Both the position numbers and the translations under genes were made by a program. Source: Methanoflorens sp963701995 (GTDB lineage: Archaea; Halobacteriota; Bog-38; Methanoflorentales; Methanoflorentaceae). Taken from it: a stretch of DNA of 64,000 nt. Of the stretch, positions 8,545 through 15,836 are shown in pieces. The notes below the pieces were generated by a model, which had not been told where the DNA came from, searched no databases, and saw only the letters and a list, made by a program, of their open reading frames with translations. The stretch spans positions 1,302,001 to 1,366,000 of the forward strand of contig OY969693.1 of NCBI GenBank assembly GCA_963701995.1. Direction: 5' to 3'. Numbering within the stretch: the stretch's first letter is position 1; each line of letters begins with the position of its first letter.

Positions 8545-11130
8545 TCAATTGCCGTTTCTGTTCTGTCGTCTTTCGGAATAATCAAAGGAATGTGAACGTC
8601 GTGTGAGCAGCTTCACTGCTTCGAACAATATGAGGCTGCTCAGGCCAGCGGCAGCGCTCGTGATGACCGCTGTCGCGGATAGTGGTGCGAAGAGAAATAC
8701 GCTTCGTAAGGCCGGTATGTAAAGCGCACCAGCAAGAAAGAAGATAGCCCCTCCCGCGACATACCACAAGGCTCGGTTCGACGTTGGTGGTGCACTGATC
8801 AAGATGTCCCGCGATCGGGAGCTGAGAATGAGGCAGAGATTGGCGATAACCAGCGTGGTAAACGCCATGGTGCGCGCTTGATTATCAGTTTGTCCGTAAT
8901 AAGTCGCTCCAACGTAGATGAGCATAACAATAATGAGAATGCTGATGCCTTGGAGCAGATTCAAGCTCAATTGTCCGCGCGTGAACAACGGCTCGCGCGA
9001 ATGACGAGGCGGACGGCTCATCACGTTCGGGTCAGCAGGCTCAGCCTCAAAAACGACTGACGACGCGGGATCGATGATGAGCTCGAGGAATGCGATGTGA
9101 ATAGGTAGGAGGATGAGCGGCCAATTGAAAAGCACAGGAAGAAGGGTCACCCCTGCGATAGGGATGTGGATGGCGATGATGTAGCCCATTGCCTTCTTTA
9201 TGTTGTCGTAAATCCGCCGCCCGAGACGCACGGCGCACACAATGGAAGAAAAATCATCATCGAGCAGCACGAGTGACGACGCCTCGCGGGCAACGTCTGT
9301 ACCGCGTTTTCCCATCGCAACGCCAATGTCGGCGGCCTTCATGGCAGGCGCATCGTTCACGCCGTCTCCTGTCATAGCAACGACTTCGCCGTTTGCTTTG
9401 AGCGCTTGCACGAGGCGGAGCTTCTGTTCTGGCATTGTTCGGGCGAAAATGCACACCGTTTTGATGCGCTGTTGGAGGGTGCGATCGTCAATGCGCTCGA
9501 GCTCAGGCCCTGTCATGATCTCGTCCCGCGGTGCAAGACCGATGCGTTCTGCGATACTTCGTGCCGTGTCAGGGTAGTCACCGGTTATCATGATCACTCG
9601 TATTCCGGCGCTATAGCACTCCTTCACCGCGTCTGCTACCGTCGATCGCACGGGGTCGACAAGTCCGATTAATCCGAGGAAATCAAACACAAAGTCGTGC
9701 TGCTCGGGAGGGAGTTCCAGGGGTCGGAAATGCGCCTTTGCTACCCCCAGCACGCGCAATCCTTTGCCGGCAAGCGTAGAAATATGCTCAGCGAGATCGC
9801 GCTGTTGCGCTTCAGTAAGGTGGCACAAGTCAGCGATTGCCTCGGGTGCCCCTTTTGCCGCGATGATGTAGTCTTTCTCGTCAGGCGATCGCCAGACCCG
9901 CGAGAGAGCGAGTAGCCTTTCGGAGAGGGGGTACTCTCGTTCGAGCACCCAGTCTCCGTGAAGGTGCTCCGTCGCGGCCAAAAAATGCTCGCCTAGCTCT
10001 TTAAAAGCTTTTTCCATCGGGTCGAAGGGGTCTTTCTGACTCGCCAAGATGCTATATTCGACGATTTGGTGGAACGACTCCGGGAGCGCTCTTTCGGAAT
10101 CATAATCGATATCATGGAGCTGCCCGTCCACGAAGAGCGAATGCACCGTCATGCGATTGAGCGTGATCGTGCCAGTCTTATCTGTGCAGAGCACGGTCGC
10201 AGCGCCAAGCGTTTCGACCGCAGGGGCGTTGCGGGTGAGTACTTCGTGCTGCGAAATGCGCCAGGCCCCCAGCACAAGAAATACGGTCAAAACAACAGGG
10301 AATTCTTCAGGCAGCATCGCCATAGCGAGTGCGATGCCGGCCAATAATCCGTCAAGCCAGTTGCCCCGCGTTGCTCCGTAGACCAGCACGACGACAATGA
10401 ATAAGCCAAGCCCAACGAGCGCGATGTTGCGAACAAATCGGCTGGTTTGAACCTGAAGCCCCGTCTTTTCGGTATCGAGCGTGCGGACGGCCGTCCCGAT
10501 CTTACCGATCTCGGTGTTGGCTCCTATAGCACGCATTTCGGCGACGGCCTGCCCTCGAACAACTAACGTGCCTGAGTAGACAAAGGGAGTCCCCTCGCCA
10601 CCGGGCCGGCCTATCCCCGTTGCGTCGCCTCCCGCTGTTTTTCGCACGGGCACTGCTTCGCCGGTGAGCAGCGACTCGTCGATAGAAAGACTGGTGCTCG
10701 ACAGGAGGATGCCGTCGGCGGGGACCCGATCGCCCTCATAAAGGACAACCAGATCCCCACGTACGACCTCGCGACCAGCAATCCGCTGTTCCGCGCCGTC
10801 GCGAATGACTAGCGCACGCGGACTTGAAAGGTCACGGAGCGCCTCCAAGGTACGCTCGGTTCGCCGTTGCTGATACAAGGTGATCCCCATGATGACGAAG
10901 ACGAAGCTCAACAGAATGAGCCCCTCTTCGCTGTCACCGACGAGGAGGTAAACGCCGCCGCCGCCCAAGAGGAGGAGGAACATCGGCTCGCGAATAACGC
11001 TGAGCACGATGGCAAGGGTGCTGCGCGGCTTCTCGGAGGGAAGCTCATTATAGCCCTCCTTCTGCAATCGTTTCTCGGCCTCTTCGCGTGAGAGGCCCGA
11101 AAGCGCACTCAAGTCTATTTCGCCAGCCAT
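8545..11130 (-). CDS. P-type cation-transporting ATPase (calcium-type)
   Basis: About 861 residues from ATG 11130. The start at residue 10 of the open frame is preferred because a TATA-like CATATAAG lies about 30 bases upstream, which would give a leaderless message. An N-terminal cation-ATPase domain (LSREEAEKRLQKEGYNELP) is followed by the actuator loop with LTGEAVP, the membrane motif LPEEFP (ion-binding helix 4), the phosphorylation site CTDKTGTITLN, hinge motif MTGDGVNDAP and a C-terminal cation-ATPase membrane domain. The overall plan matches Ca2+/cation P2-like pumps in archaea. TGES is TGEA here, as in several archaeal relatives. The transported ion cannot be read from sequence. It is a neighbour of DedA in a metal/membrane cluster. 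Confidence 0.92.
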   Translation of the reverse strand: MAGEIDLSALSGLSREEAEKRLQKEGYNELPSEKPRSTLAIVLSVIREPMFLLLLGGGGVYLLVGDSEEGLILLSFVFVIMGITLYQQRRTERTLEALRDLSSPRALVIRDGAEQRIAGREVVRGDLVVLYEGDRVPADGILLSSTSLSIDESLLTGEAVPVRKTAGGDATGIGRPGGEGTPFVYSGTLVVRGQAVAEMRAIGANTEIGKIGTAVRTLDTEKTGLQVQTSRFVRNIALVGLGLFIVVVLVYGATRGNWLDGLLAGIALAMAMLPEEFPVVLTVFLVLGAWRISQHEVLTRNAPAVETLGAATVLCTDKTGTITLNRMTVHSLFVDGQLHDIDYDSERALPESFHQIVEYSILASQKDPFDPMEKAFKELGEHFLAATEHLHGDWVLEREYPLSERLLALSRVWRSPDEKDYIIAAKGAPEAIADLCHLTEAQQRDLAEHISTLAGKGLRVLGVAKAHFRPLELPPEQHDFVFDFLGLIGLVDPVRSTVADAVKECYSAGIRVIMITGDYPDTARSIAERIGLAPRDEIMTGPELERIDDRTLQQRIKTVCIFARTMPEQKLRLVQALKANGEVVAMTGDGVNDAPAMKAADIGVAMGKRGTDVAREASSLVLLDDDFSSIVCAVRLGRRIYDNIKKAMGYIIAIHIPIAGVTLLPVLFNWPLILLPIHIAFLELIIDPASSVVFEAEPADPNVMSRPPRHSREPLFTRGQLSLNLLQGISILIIVMLIYVGATYYGQTDNQARTMAFTTLVIANLCLILSSRSRDILISAPPTSNRALWYVAGGAIFFLAGALYIPALRSVFLFAPLSATAVITSAAAGLSSLILFEAVKLLTRRSHSFDYSERRQNRNGN

Positions 11131-11157
11131 CCTTGCCTCTCGTACGCGCGTCCTCAC

Positions 11158-11623
11158 TTATATGTGTATTTTAGAGAGTATCGCTCAGTTAGCACATTGC
11201 TGAGGTCTGCGCCTGCCAATCACAGTCGTGTGTCATTATCTAAAAAAAAGAAGGAGAAACTGAGCTAGAGTCTGAAGGGCCTATCGAGACTCAACCGAAG
11301 AACTTAAAAGTGTTGGCACTTTGATGGATGAAGAACTTGCCGAGCAAAAAAAGGAAGTGCCGAAGGTAAATAAAGATTAACCGTTGCCGCTCCGTTGCGT
11401 TTAGGCAGACGTTGTCTGCGGGCCCGCCAATCACAGCTAGCGATGAACGGTATCCGAGCCGTGGCGAAACGCAGGGTGCGCGTTGGTGCCACGCGTCCGC
11501 TTGATGGATGGGCTAAGAAGCTTTAACGCTCTAGTCGTGATGCCCCCGCTGGTAAGGGGCAGGAGCGGCATTAATCGTCGTTAAACAAAAAAGGGCGCAG
11601 AGCCCCACGCTGGAGGACTGCGC
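11158..11623. other. Intergenic stretch upstream of the P-type ATPase
   Basis: It contains the ATPase promoter region and a very short ORF at 11323 (18 codons, highly charged, ending KVNKD) that I do not regard as a gene. A GC-rich stretch at 11543-11572 resembles structured RNA, but I cannot assign it to a family. Confidence 0.3.
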
Positions 11624-11764
11624 TTGGCTTCCGGTTTACCTAAAAAGCCACCTCTTCGCCAGATCATTGAAGTGTTGCAGCAGGTGATGTGCACACACGA
11701 CGCAGAAAAGCTTGCGATTGCTGTGCTTGAAATCTACAGAGGCGAAGAGCGAAGTTCAATGTGA
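11624..11764 (+). CDS. Small hypothetical protein (46 aa)
   Basis: TTG start at 11624 preceded by a perfect GGAGG (11612-11616) with seven-base spacing. It encodes a 46-residue, probably helical peptide (MASGLPKKPPLRQIIEVLQQ, then a helix with MCTHDAEKLAIAVLEIY and a charged end). There is no family match I recognise. The strong Shine-Dalgarno and helical periodicity are the only support. Confidence 0.4.
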   Translation: MASGLPKKPPLRQIIEVLQQVMCTHDAEKLAIAVLEIYRGEERSSM

Positions 11765-11895
11765 TGAGATTCTTTGTTCCTAAGCCGATGCTGATAGCTC
11801 AAGTGTTGTCGTTTAGCTTTCGCTCTCTCCATAAACGCTTCTGCGCGGCCGGTAGAAAAAAAGTGCCGATCTAGATTTATCCTACCGGCAGTGAC

Positions 11896-12198
11896 TTAAT
11901 CTAACGCAGTCAAACCCGTTAAGCGTCGCATCTGAGCGTAGCTTTCCACGATAGTGGCCTCTAGCTGCATGTGCATCGTGTCCGCCAGCTCTAAGATGCG
12001 CTTTGCCTCCCCCTGTTTCGAGTTAGCCTCGAATATGATTGCTGCGCGTTGCCCGCCGTCAAGCGATTTAATCTCATCTTTGAGCATTTTGGCCGTCTGC
12101 TCTGCGTTGCCGATTTCATTTTTCTTGCTGGCGATATTATTCGTACTGACAGCGACGCCGCTAGTGTCGTCTTGTTCTGTTCTTGTTTTTTCTTCCAT
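11896..12198 (-). CDS. Small helical hypothetical protein
   Basis: About 100 residues from ATG 12198; the frame stays open to 12363, but the upstream part is very basic and looks like chance. The acidic N-terminus (MEEKTRTEQDDTSG) is followed by long amphipathic helices (KMLKDEIKSLDGGQRAAII and EAKRILELADTMHMQLEATI) suggesting a coiled coil. No family recognised. It stands alone, divergent from the next plus-strand gene. Confidence 0.5.
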   Translation of the reverse strand: MEEKTRTEQDDTSGVAVSTNNIASKKNEIGNAEQTAKMLKDEIKSLDGGQRAAIIFEANSKQGEAKRILELADTMHMQLEATIVESYAQMRRLTGLTALD

Positions 12199-12473
12199 CA
12201 AAGGTACAACGGCGGGTGATAGCTTATAGCTGCGCACGTTTGACACAGCGAAAAAAAGAAGCTTTTTCCGACGACTTGAGATAGCTCTTGCAATGATTAG
12301 GCCCCAGGCGTTTTTCTTATCGCAATTTCGTTTTCGCTCAAGCAAGCGCAATAGCCGTCGCAATTTTCGGGTAAGCCCGAGCTATGATAGCGCAGCGTGT
12401 TTCTCCTTCGTGATCTGTTTTTTCCTTGTGTATGCCTTATTACCGTCTGTGCGCTACGTAATTTGGTGATACT

Positions 12474-13178
12474 ATGGCCGAAGAAAAGAAAAAAGAGAAG
12501 AGAATCGCCGCGGAAGAACGAGAAGAACGACGCAAGTATGCCTTCGAGGCAATCGTTACGCCCAAGGTGCTCGACCGGGGGCGCCACTGGATCACCGTCC
12601 AGCTGAAGAACGTCTCAACGGACCCCCTCGTCGACGTAAGTGCGACGCTGTATACCACTAACTCGCACGATATCGACATTTTGCCAGGCGGCTCGTTTCA
12701 TTACGTGAAAGAGTTGCGCCCTCAAGATACGGAAGCGCTCAACTTCCACGTCTTTGCGAACCACGCCGGATGGGTCTATCTGCACGTTACGGCGTACCGC
12801 TACGGTGCTTTCGTGAGCTGGTACTCTCCCCATCATGAGGTTCGAATCATTGAGGATCCTGCCGAGATCCAGACCTTCTTCGTGAATCGGCCCTATTGGG
12901 CGTATGAAGAAACAATCGAGACGGAGACGGTCGTGCACGCCCACCGCGACGTGCCGAATCTACGGCTCGAAATCGCTGCAACCCCCCCGTCGAAAGCCCA
13001 CACGCTCATGGACGTGATCGATATCGACTTCATCGCAGAAGGCGGCACGAAACGATTCGTAAGCGAGCTCTATGCGAGTGAAGAAGGCACGTATCTCCTC
13101 ACAGCGCGCCTTTTTCACGAACAGAAGCTCATTAGCAGCAAGCTGGCATCCTGCTACGTTACGCCCCTTGAGGAGTGA
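12474..13178 (+). CDS. Hypothetical protein with beta-sandwich domains
   Basis: A 234-residue protein. The first 23 residues are a highly charged Lys/Glu/Arg helix (MAEEKKKEKRIAAEEREERR). The rest reads as two beta-sandwich repeats of the CARDB or Ig-like type, with alternating hydrophobics around HWITVQLKNVSTDPLVDVSATLY and later TKRFVSELYASEEGTYLLTARL. There is no signal peptide, so it is probably cytoplasmic or membrane-associated through the charged helix. ATG 12474 follows GGTGATACT. A hairpin terminator at 13235 separates it from the convergent DUF2111 gene. Function unknown. Confidence 0.7.
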   Translation: MAEEKKKEKRIAAEEREERRKYAFEAIVTPKVLDRGRHWITVQLKNVSTDPLVDVSATLYTTNSHDIDILPGGSFHYVKELRPQDTEALNFHVFANHAGWVYLHVTAYRYGAFVSWYSPHHEVRIIEDPAEIQTFFVNRPYWAYEETIETETVVHAHRDVPNLRLEIAATPPSKAHTLMDVIDIDFIAEGGTKRFVSELYASEEGTYLLTARLFHEQKLISSKLASCYVTPLEE

Positions 13179-13234
13179 ATCTGCGTCTCGTCGCTGGGGG
13201 CTGCAGTTTGTGTAGGGTCGGCCCAGCGGATGCT

Positions 13235-13253
13235 AGGGGGGTATTAACCCCCT
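13235..13253. terminator. Hairpin between convergent genes
   Basis: Six-pair stem AGGGGG/CCCCCT around a seven-base loop, followed by a pyrimidine-rich run on the plus strand. It lies between two genes that converge here and could end both transcripts. Confidence 0.5.
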
Positions 13254-13260
13254 CTTTCCT

Positions 13261-13659
13261 TTATTTGCTCGCAGGCACGGCGCAATAACGCATTTGGCTG
13301 ATCATCTGCGATTGTTGGCTCATGAGATCTGCTAGGTCGAATATTCCAGTGATATCGACAACGCCAATGGCGGCTAGTGCCGAACCTGAGCTGTCCTGTA
13401 TGGGGGCAATTATAACTGGTACATTTATGTATTCTCCCGCTTGCGGTCGCGTCCTTATCACAATGTTCTCGGCGAGAACTCTTTCAAGTATAGGACCCGT
13501 GTAGTTCCTACTTTTCACTTTGCCGTCTTCAATTTGAACACCCGGATGGTTCTGGCTTCGTATCGTGACGGGCAGGCCGCCTAATATGGCGTGAACTGCC
13601 AATGCGATTGGGATAAAATCGCTGCTCGTGGAGTCTGAAGAAAGCTTATATCGTTCCAT
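13261..13659 (-). CDS. DUF2111 family protein of methanogens
   Basis: A 132-residue member of DUF2111, a family known essentially from methanogenic and related archaea. Diagnostic blocks are ALAVHAILGGLPVTIRSQNHPGVQIEDGKV (about residues 20-48), NYTGPILERVL and the APIQDSSGSALAAIGVVDITGIFDL segment. The latter resembles the regulatory-type domain in which these proteins bind small ligands; the true function is unknown. The start ATG 13659 has a strong purine-rich GGGGGAGAGAGGG upstream. The gene is single, and its presence supports a methane-metabolising host. Confidence 0.85.
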   Translation of the reverse strand: MERYKLSSDSTSSDFIPIALAVHAILGGLPVTIRSQNHPGVQIEDGKVKSRNYTGPILERVLAENIVIRTRPQAGEYINVPVIIAPIQDSSGSALAAIGVVDITGIFDLADLMSQQSQMISQMRYCAVPASK

Positions 13660-14042
13660 TTTTTTGTCCCTCTCTCCCCCGCAGCTAGGACAGTAATCGA
13701 AGATCGCCCAAGGCTGTAACCAACCGGTTAAAGCAACGCCCTAAAACACGGAAGGCGCGATAAGGTCTCTCGCTGTCAAAGCGCCGCAGACAGCGTAGCC
13801 ACTATTAATTCAGCTGAAAGACTTAATACTTTACTCGCGCTCCAGCTACGTGGGCACCGAAAAACTTTTGCGGAAGTGCTCTACTAGCTGGGAGGCCTAC
13901 ATTGCCTGCGAGCTGTGTGCACGCGGGGCAAACGTTAGCTGACTGCATAAAGCCCGCGAAATGATCTGCGTTCTAATCGCGCAGGCTTCGGCCAGGGCCC
14001 TTTTATGCTAGCCGACAAACGGCCCGTGAGACGACAACGCCA
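13660..14042. other. Intergenic stretch, nothing firm
   Basis: No gene I would defend. From GTG 13850 a short frame (30 codons) reads on past a TGA to a TAG near 14010, which hints at a small broken gene, but there is no homology I recognise. Confidence 0.25.
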
Positions 14043-14414
14043 TTATTTCTCGTCAGGTAGCAGCGCACCTAACCCTATTCGCGGCCGCTTCGTGGTATCT
14101 TCAGTTGGCGGCCGCACCACGAGCCTAAGTTCGGCAGCGATCTGCTCGCGCGTTTCGTGCGGTAACGGTAGCGCGTCAAGCGCGTCGTCGGTTGCCGCGT
14201 AGAACGCCTGCCGCAGTTCGACTGAATCAATGTGGTCGACATCAATGCTGCCGAGCGGTGTTTTTTCGGTCTGTATTCCGCCCGATGGATCGCGACACTC
14301 GTGTATCAGTGTGGCTTGGAGGTACCACTCACCGCGACCTTGACGCCGCTCTGACGGGATGGGCTTGTATTCGACACTGACCGAGTACCAGCCGGGGTTG
14401 TCGTCGTTAGTCAC
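14043..14414 (-). CDS. Hypothetical protein, paralogue of the gene at 21097
   Basis: A 123-residue protein with GTG start at 14414. It appears to be related to the product at 21097. Both have a basic beta-rich first half (WYLQATLIHECRD here), the block PLGSIDVDHIDS (RLGSIDIDALEY in the other), then RQAFYAATDDALDALPLP aligning with REEFWRVTDLYLDLFDMP, and a closing VVRPPTE/VVKPVTE. This shared order over about 80 residues suggests one small soluble family. I do not recognise a database name. It is followed on the other side by tiny charged and membrane proteins. Confidence 0.65.
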   Translation of the reverse strand: MTNDDNPGWYSVSVEYKPIPSERRQGRGEWYLQATLIHECRDPSGGIQTEKTPLGSIDVDHIDSVELRQAFYAATDDALDALPLPHETREQIAAELRLVVRPPTEDTTKRPRIGLGALLPDEK

Positions 14415-14435
14415 GTTCTTCGCCTACGCAGACGG

Positions 14436-14552
14436 CTATTTTTCACCTTTGACTTCCTTGCCCTTATAGTACTCTTCCTTCTTTTTTTCCGCCTTGCCCT
14501 TTACTTCCTTGCCCTTATAGTACTCTTCCTTTTTCTCGTCTTTTGCATCCAT
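14436..14552 (-). CDS. Tiny charged protein with internal repeat (38 aa)
   Basis: 38 residues from ATG 14552 with GGGGG upstream. It consists of two copies of KKEEYYKGKEVKG separated by a short Lys/Ala/Glu linker. The repeat is almost exact at DNA level (about 14451-14480 and 14504-14533). It is very hydrophilic, likely unstructured or helical. Unknown function; the tidy repeat with preserved frame suggests a real peptide. Confidence 0.5.
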   Translation of the reverse strand: MDAKDEKKEEYYKGKEVKGKAEKKKEEYYKGKEVKGEK

Positions 14553-14651
14553 AGAGAACCCCCATTATAGCTCTATTCGGCCGTATAAAAAGTCATCACG
14601 CGTTTTCCAGCTGCTGAGAACGTGTGTTATCTGTTTTCGTTGCCTCCACGG

Positions 14652-14853
14652 CTATTCAGAAGCGCCGTGAATACATAAGTAGTCCCCAGTGAGCGCGTAC
14701 TGTATGTAGATGGGGCAATTCCGGCAGTTGCATCCCCTCTTTTCAGGTGTCAGTTCGCTTTTGCCCGTCGCGCAACGGTTTTAAGGCAGCCCTGGAGGTT
14801 TGCGTCAGAGCGTTCAAGATCTCATTGAAGGCGTCCTCTTCTCGTTTCGGCAT
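14652..14853 (-). pseudogene. Frameshift-broken DUF2769-like Cys-rich protein
   Basis: The last 42 codons read CATGKSELTPEKRGCNCRNC, then PIYIQYALTGDYLCIHGASE and a stop at 14652. This matches the second half of small DUF2769-type proteins with the CxCxxCP and C-x-(R/H)-G pattern common in methanogens. Upstream pieces of the expected first half (DLERSDANLQGCLKTVA, and CRNEKRTPSMRS before it) lie in the two other frames. The gene has therefore suffered at least two indels. A 36-codon ATG frame at 14853 in the first frame is then fortuitous. Confidence 0.5.
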
Positions 14854-14859
14854 TTTTGA

Positions 14860-15039
14860 TCACCTAACAACAATCCCTAAAACGATGATCACGATTCCAG
14901 CAAGCGCTCTGACGTATCTCTCGCCGTCGAACCAGATGTTGTGGTACTGTCCGTGTTTGACCAATACACTTGCGACTCCGTCTACGGCGACATAGATTCC
15001 GATCGCGAGGAGCACGATGTTAAACCATTGAAACACCAT
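14860..15039 (-). CDS. Small two-helix membrane protein (59 aa)
   Basis: ATG at 15039 after AAGGGG. A 59-residue protein with a first helix (FNIVLLAIGIYVAVDGVASVLV), a short polar loop (KHGQYHNIWFDGERYVR) and a second helix (ALAGIVIIVLGIVV). The two-helix hairpin topology is clear from hydrophobicity. No family recognised. It may share a transcript with the broken Cys-rich gene just downstream (gap of six bases). Confidence 0.6.
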   Translation of the reverse strand: MVFQWFNIVLLAIGIYVAVDGVASVLVKHGQYHNIWFDGERYVRALAGIVIIVLGIVVR

Positions 15040-15077
15040 TTTCTTTTTCCCCTTTTGTGAACCCTCCGTAAGACCTT

Positions 15078-15125
15078 TTCATGCCATAACTCTATCGGGA
15101 CACCTGTAGCAAGTTATGGCATGAA
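15078..15125. repeat. 13-bp perfect inverted repeat
   Basis: TTCATGCCATAAC at 15078-15090 is repeated inverted at 15113-15125, with a 22-base spacer. It lies upstream of the small membrane protein (start 15039, minus strand) and about 280 bases before the redox protein at 15406. It could be an operator or a transcript hairpin. No T-tract follows, so it is not an obvious terminator. Confidence 0.5.
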
Positions 15126-15405
15126 GGTAGGAAAAAAAGCTTGTAAAGAGTATGTTTCGTCTCGCCTGCCCCTATTGCTGACTGAACTGCGTGAACAAAG
15201 GCTGAATTTGTGCTGATAGGGATAACCAAACTGCAAGAACGTGCTGAAAGTGAAACTTAATTTCTTCTTGATTGCGTTCGACAACTCCGACCAGCGCTGC
15301 GACGCTACACCTTTTCAGAGCGCGCATGAGCTGTGTAATTAGAACATTAACACCGTTAAGCTGTGGTTAAGCTTTTATTTCCATCAGCTCTCATCAACAA
15401 ATTGT

Positions 15406-15720
15406 ATGCTTTCGATTGACCTATTGTATTACGAAGATTGCCCTCACTACGAAGAAGCTGCACAAGCCTTGAGAGAGGTTCTTGACGAGGAGGACGTGCC
15501 TGCCGAGGTACACATGGTGTCGGTCTCTCCCGGTGAGGACGCCGAGATCTGGGGCTTCATTGGTTCACCGACCATCCAAATCAACGGGCAAGACCTAGAA
15601 CCGGAAGTCGACAAGGAAACCCCTTATCAGGGCCATTGCCGGGTGTATATATACAACGGCAAGCCGTTTGAATTCCCCCCGAAGGAGATGATACGGGAAG
15701 CGCTGAAACGATTTGCATAA
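15406..15720 (+). CDS. Thioredoxin-fold small redox protein
   Basis: A 104-residue protein with the layout of thin thioredoxin-like proteins found beside heavy-metal genes. The first strand is followed by YYEDCPHYEEAAQAL (a single Cys where thioredoxin has CxxC), then the cis-Pro region GSPTIQINGQDLEP, and a late CRVY segment providing a second Cys. This pattern is typical of the DUF2703/MerB-associated type of protein. An alternative is a glutaredoxin-like protein. It precedes the convergent CopB copper ATPase, in keeping with a metal-stress role. A TATA-like TTTTAT element around 15372 would give a short or absent leader. Confidence 0.75.
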   Translation: MLSIDLLYYEDCPHYEEAAQALREVLDEEDVPAEVHMVSVSPGEDAEIWGFIGSPTIQINGQDLEPEVDKETPYQGHCRVYIYNGKPFEFPPKEMIREALKRFA

Positions 15721-15836
15721 ATGAGTCAAGCGCGTGCACCGCAAATAGCCTGCGCCCACGAGGTAAAATCTCGACGCAAGAGTACCTCGAGCGAAAGAAG
15801 CACAGGCCGTTACTAAACGGGTCTTCTTGTTTCCCC

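Noticed and set aside
13850..14010. Possible recoded (TGA read-through) small gene
   Set aside because: No selenocysteine-type element or homologue recognised; chance or decay is simpler.
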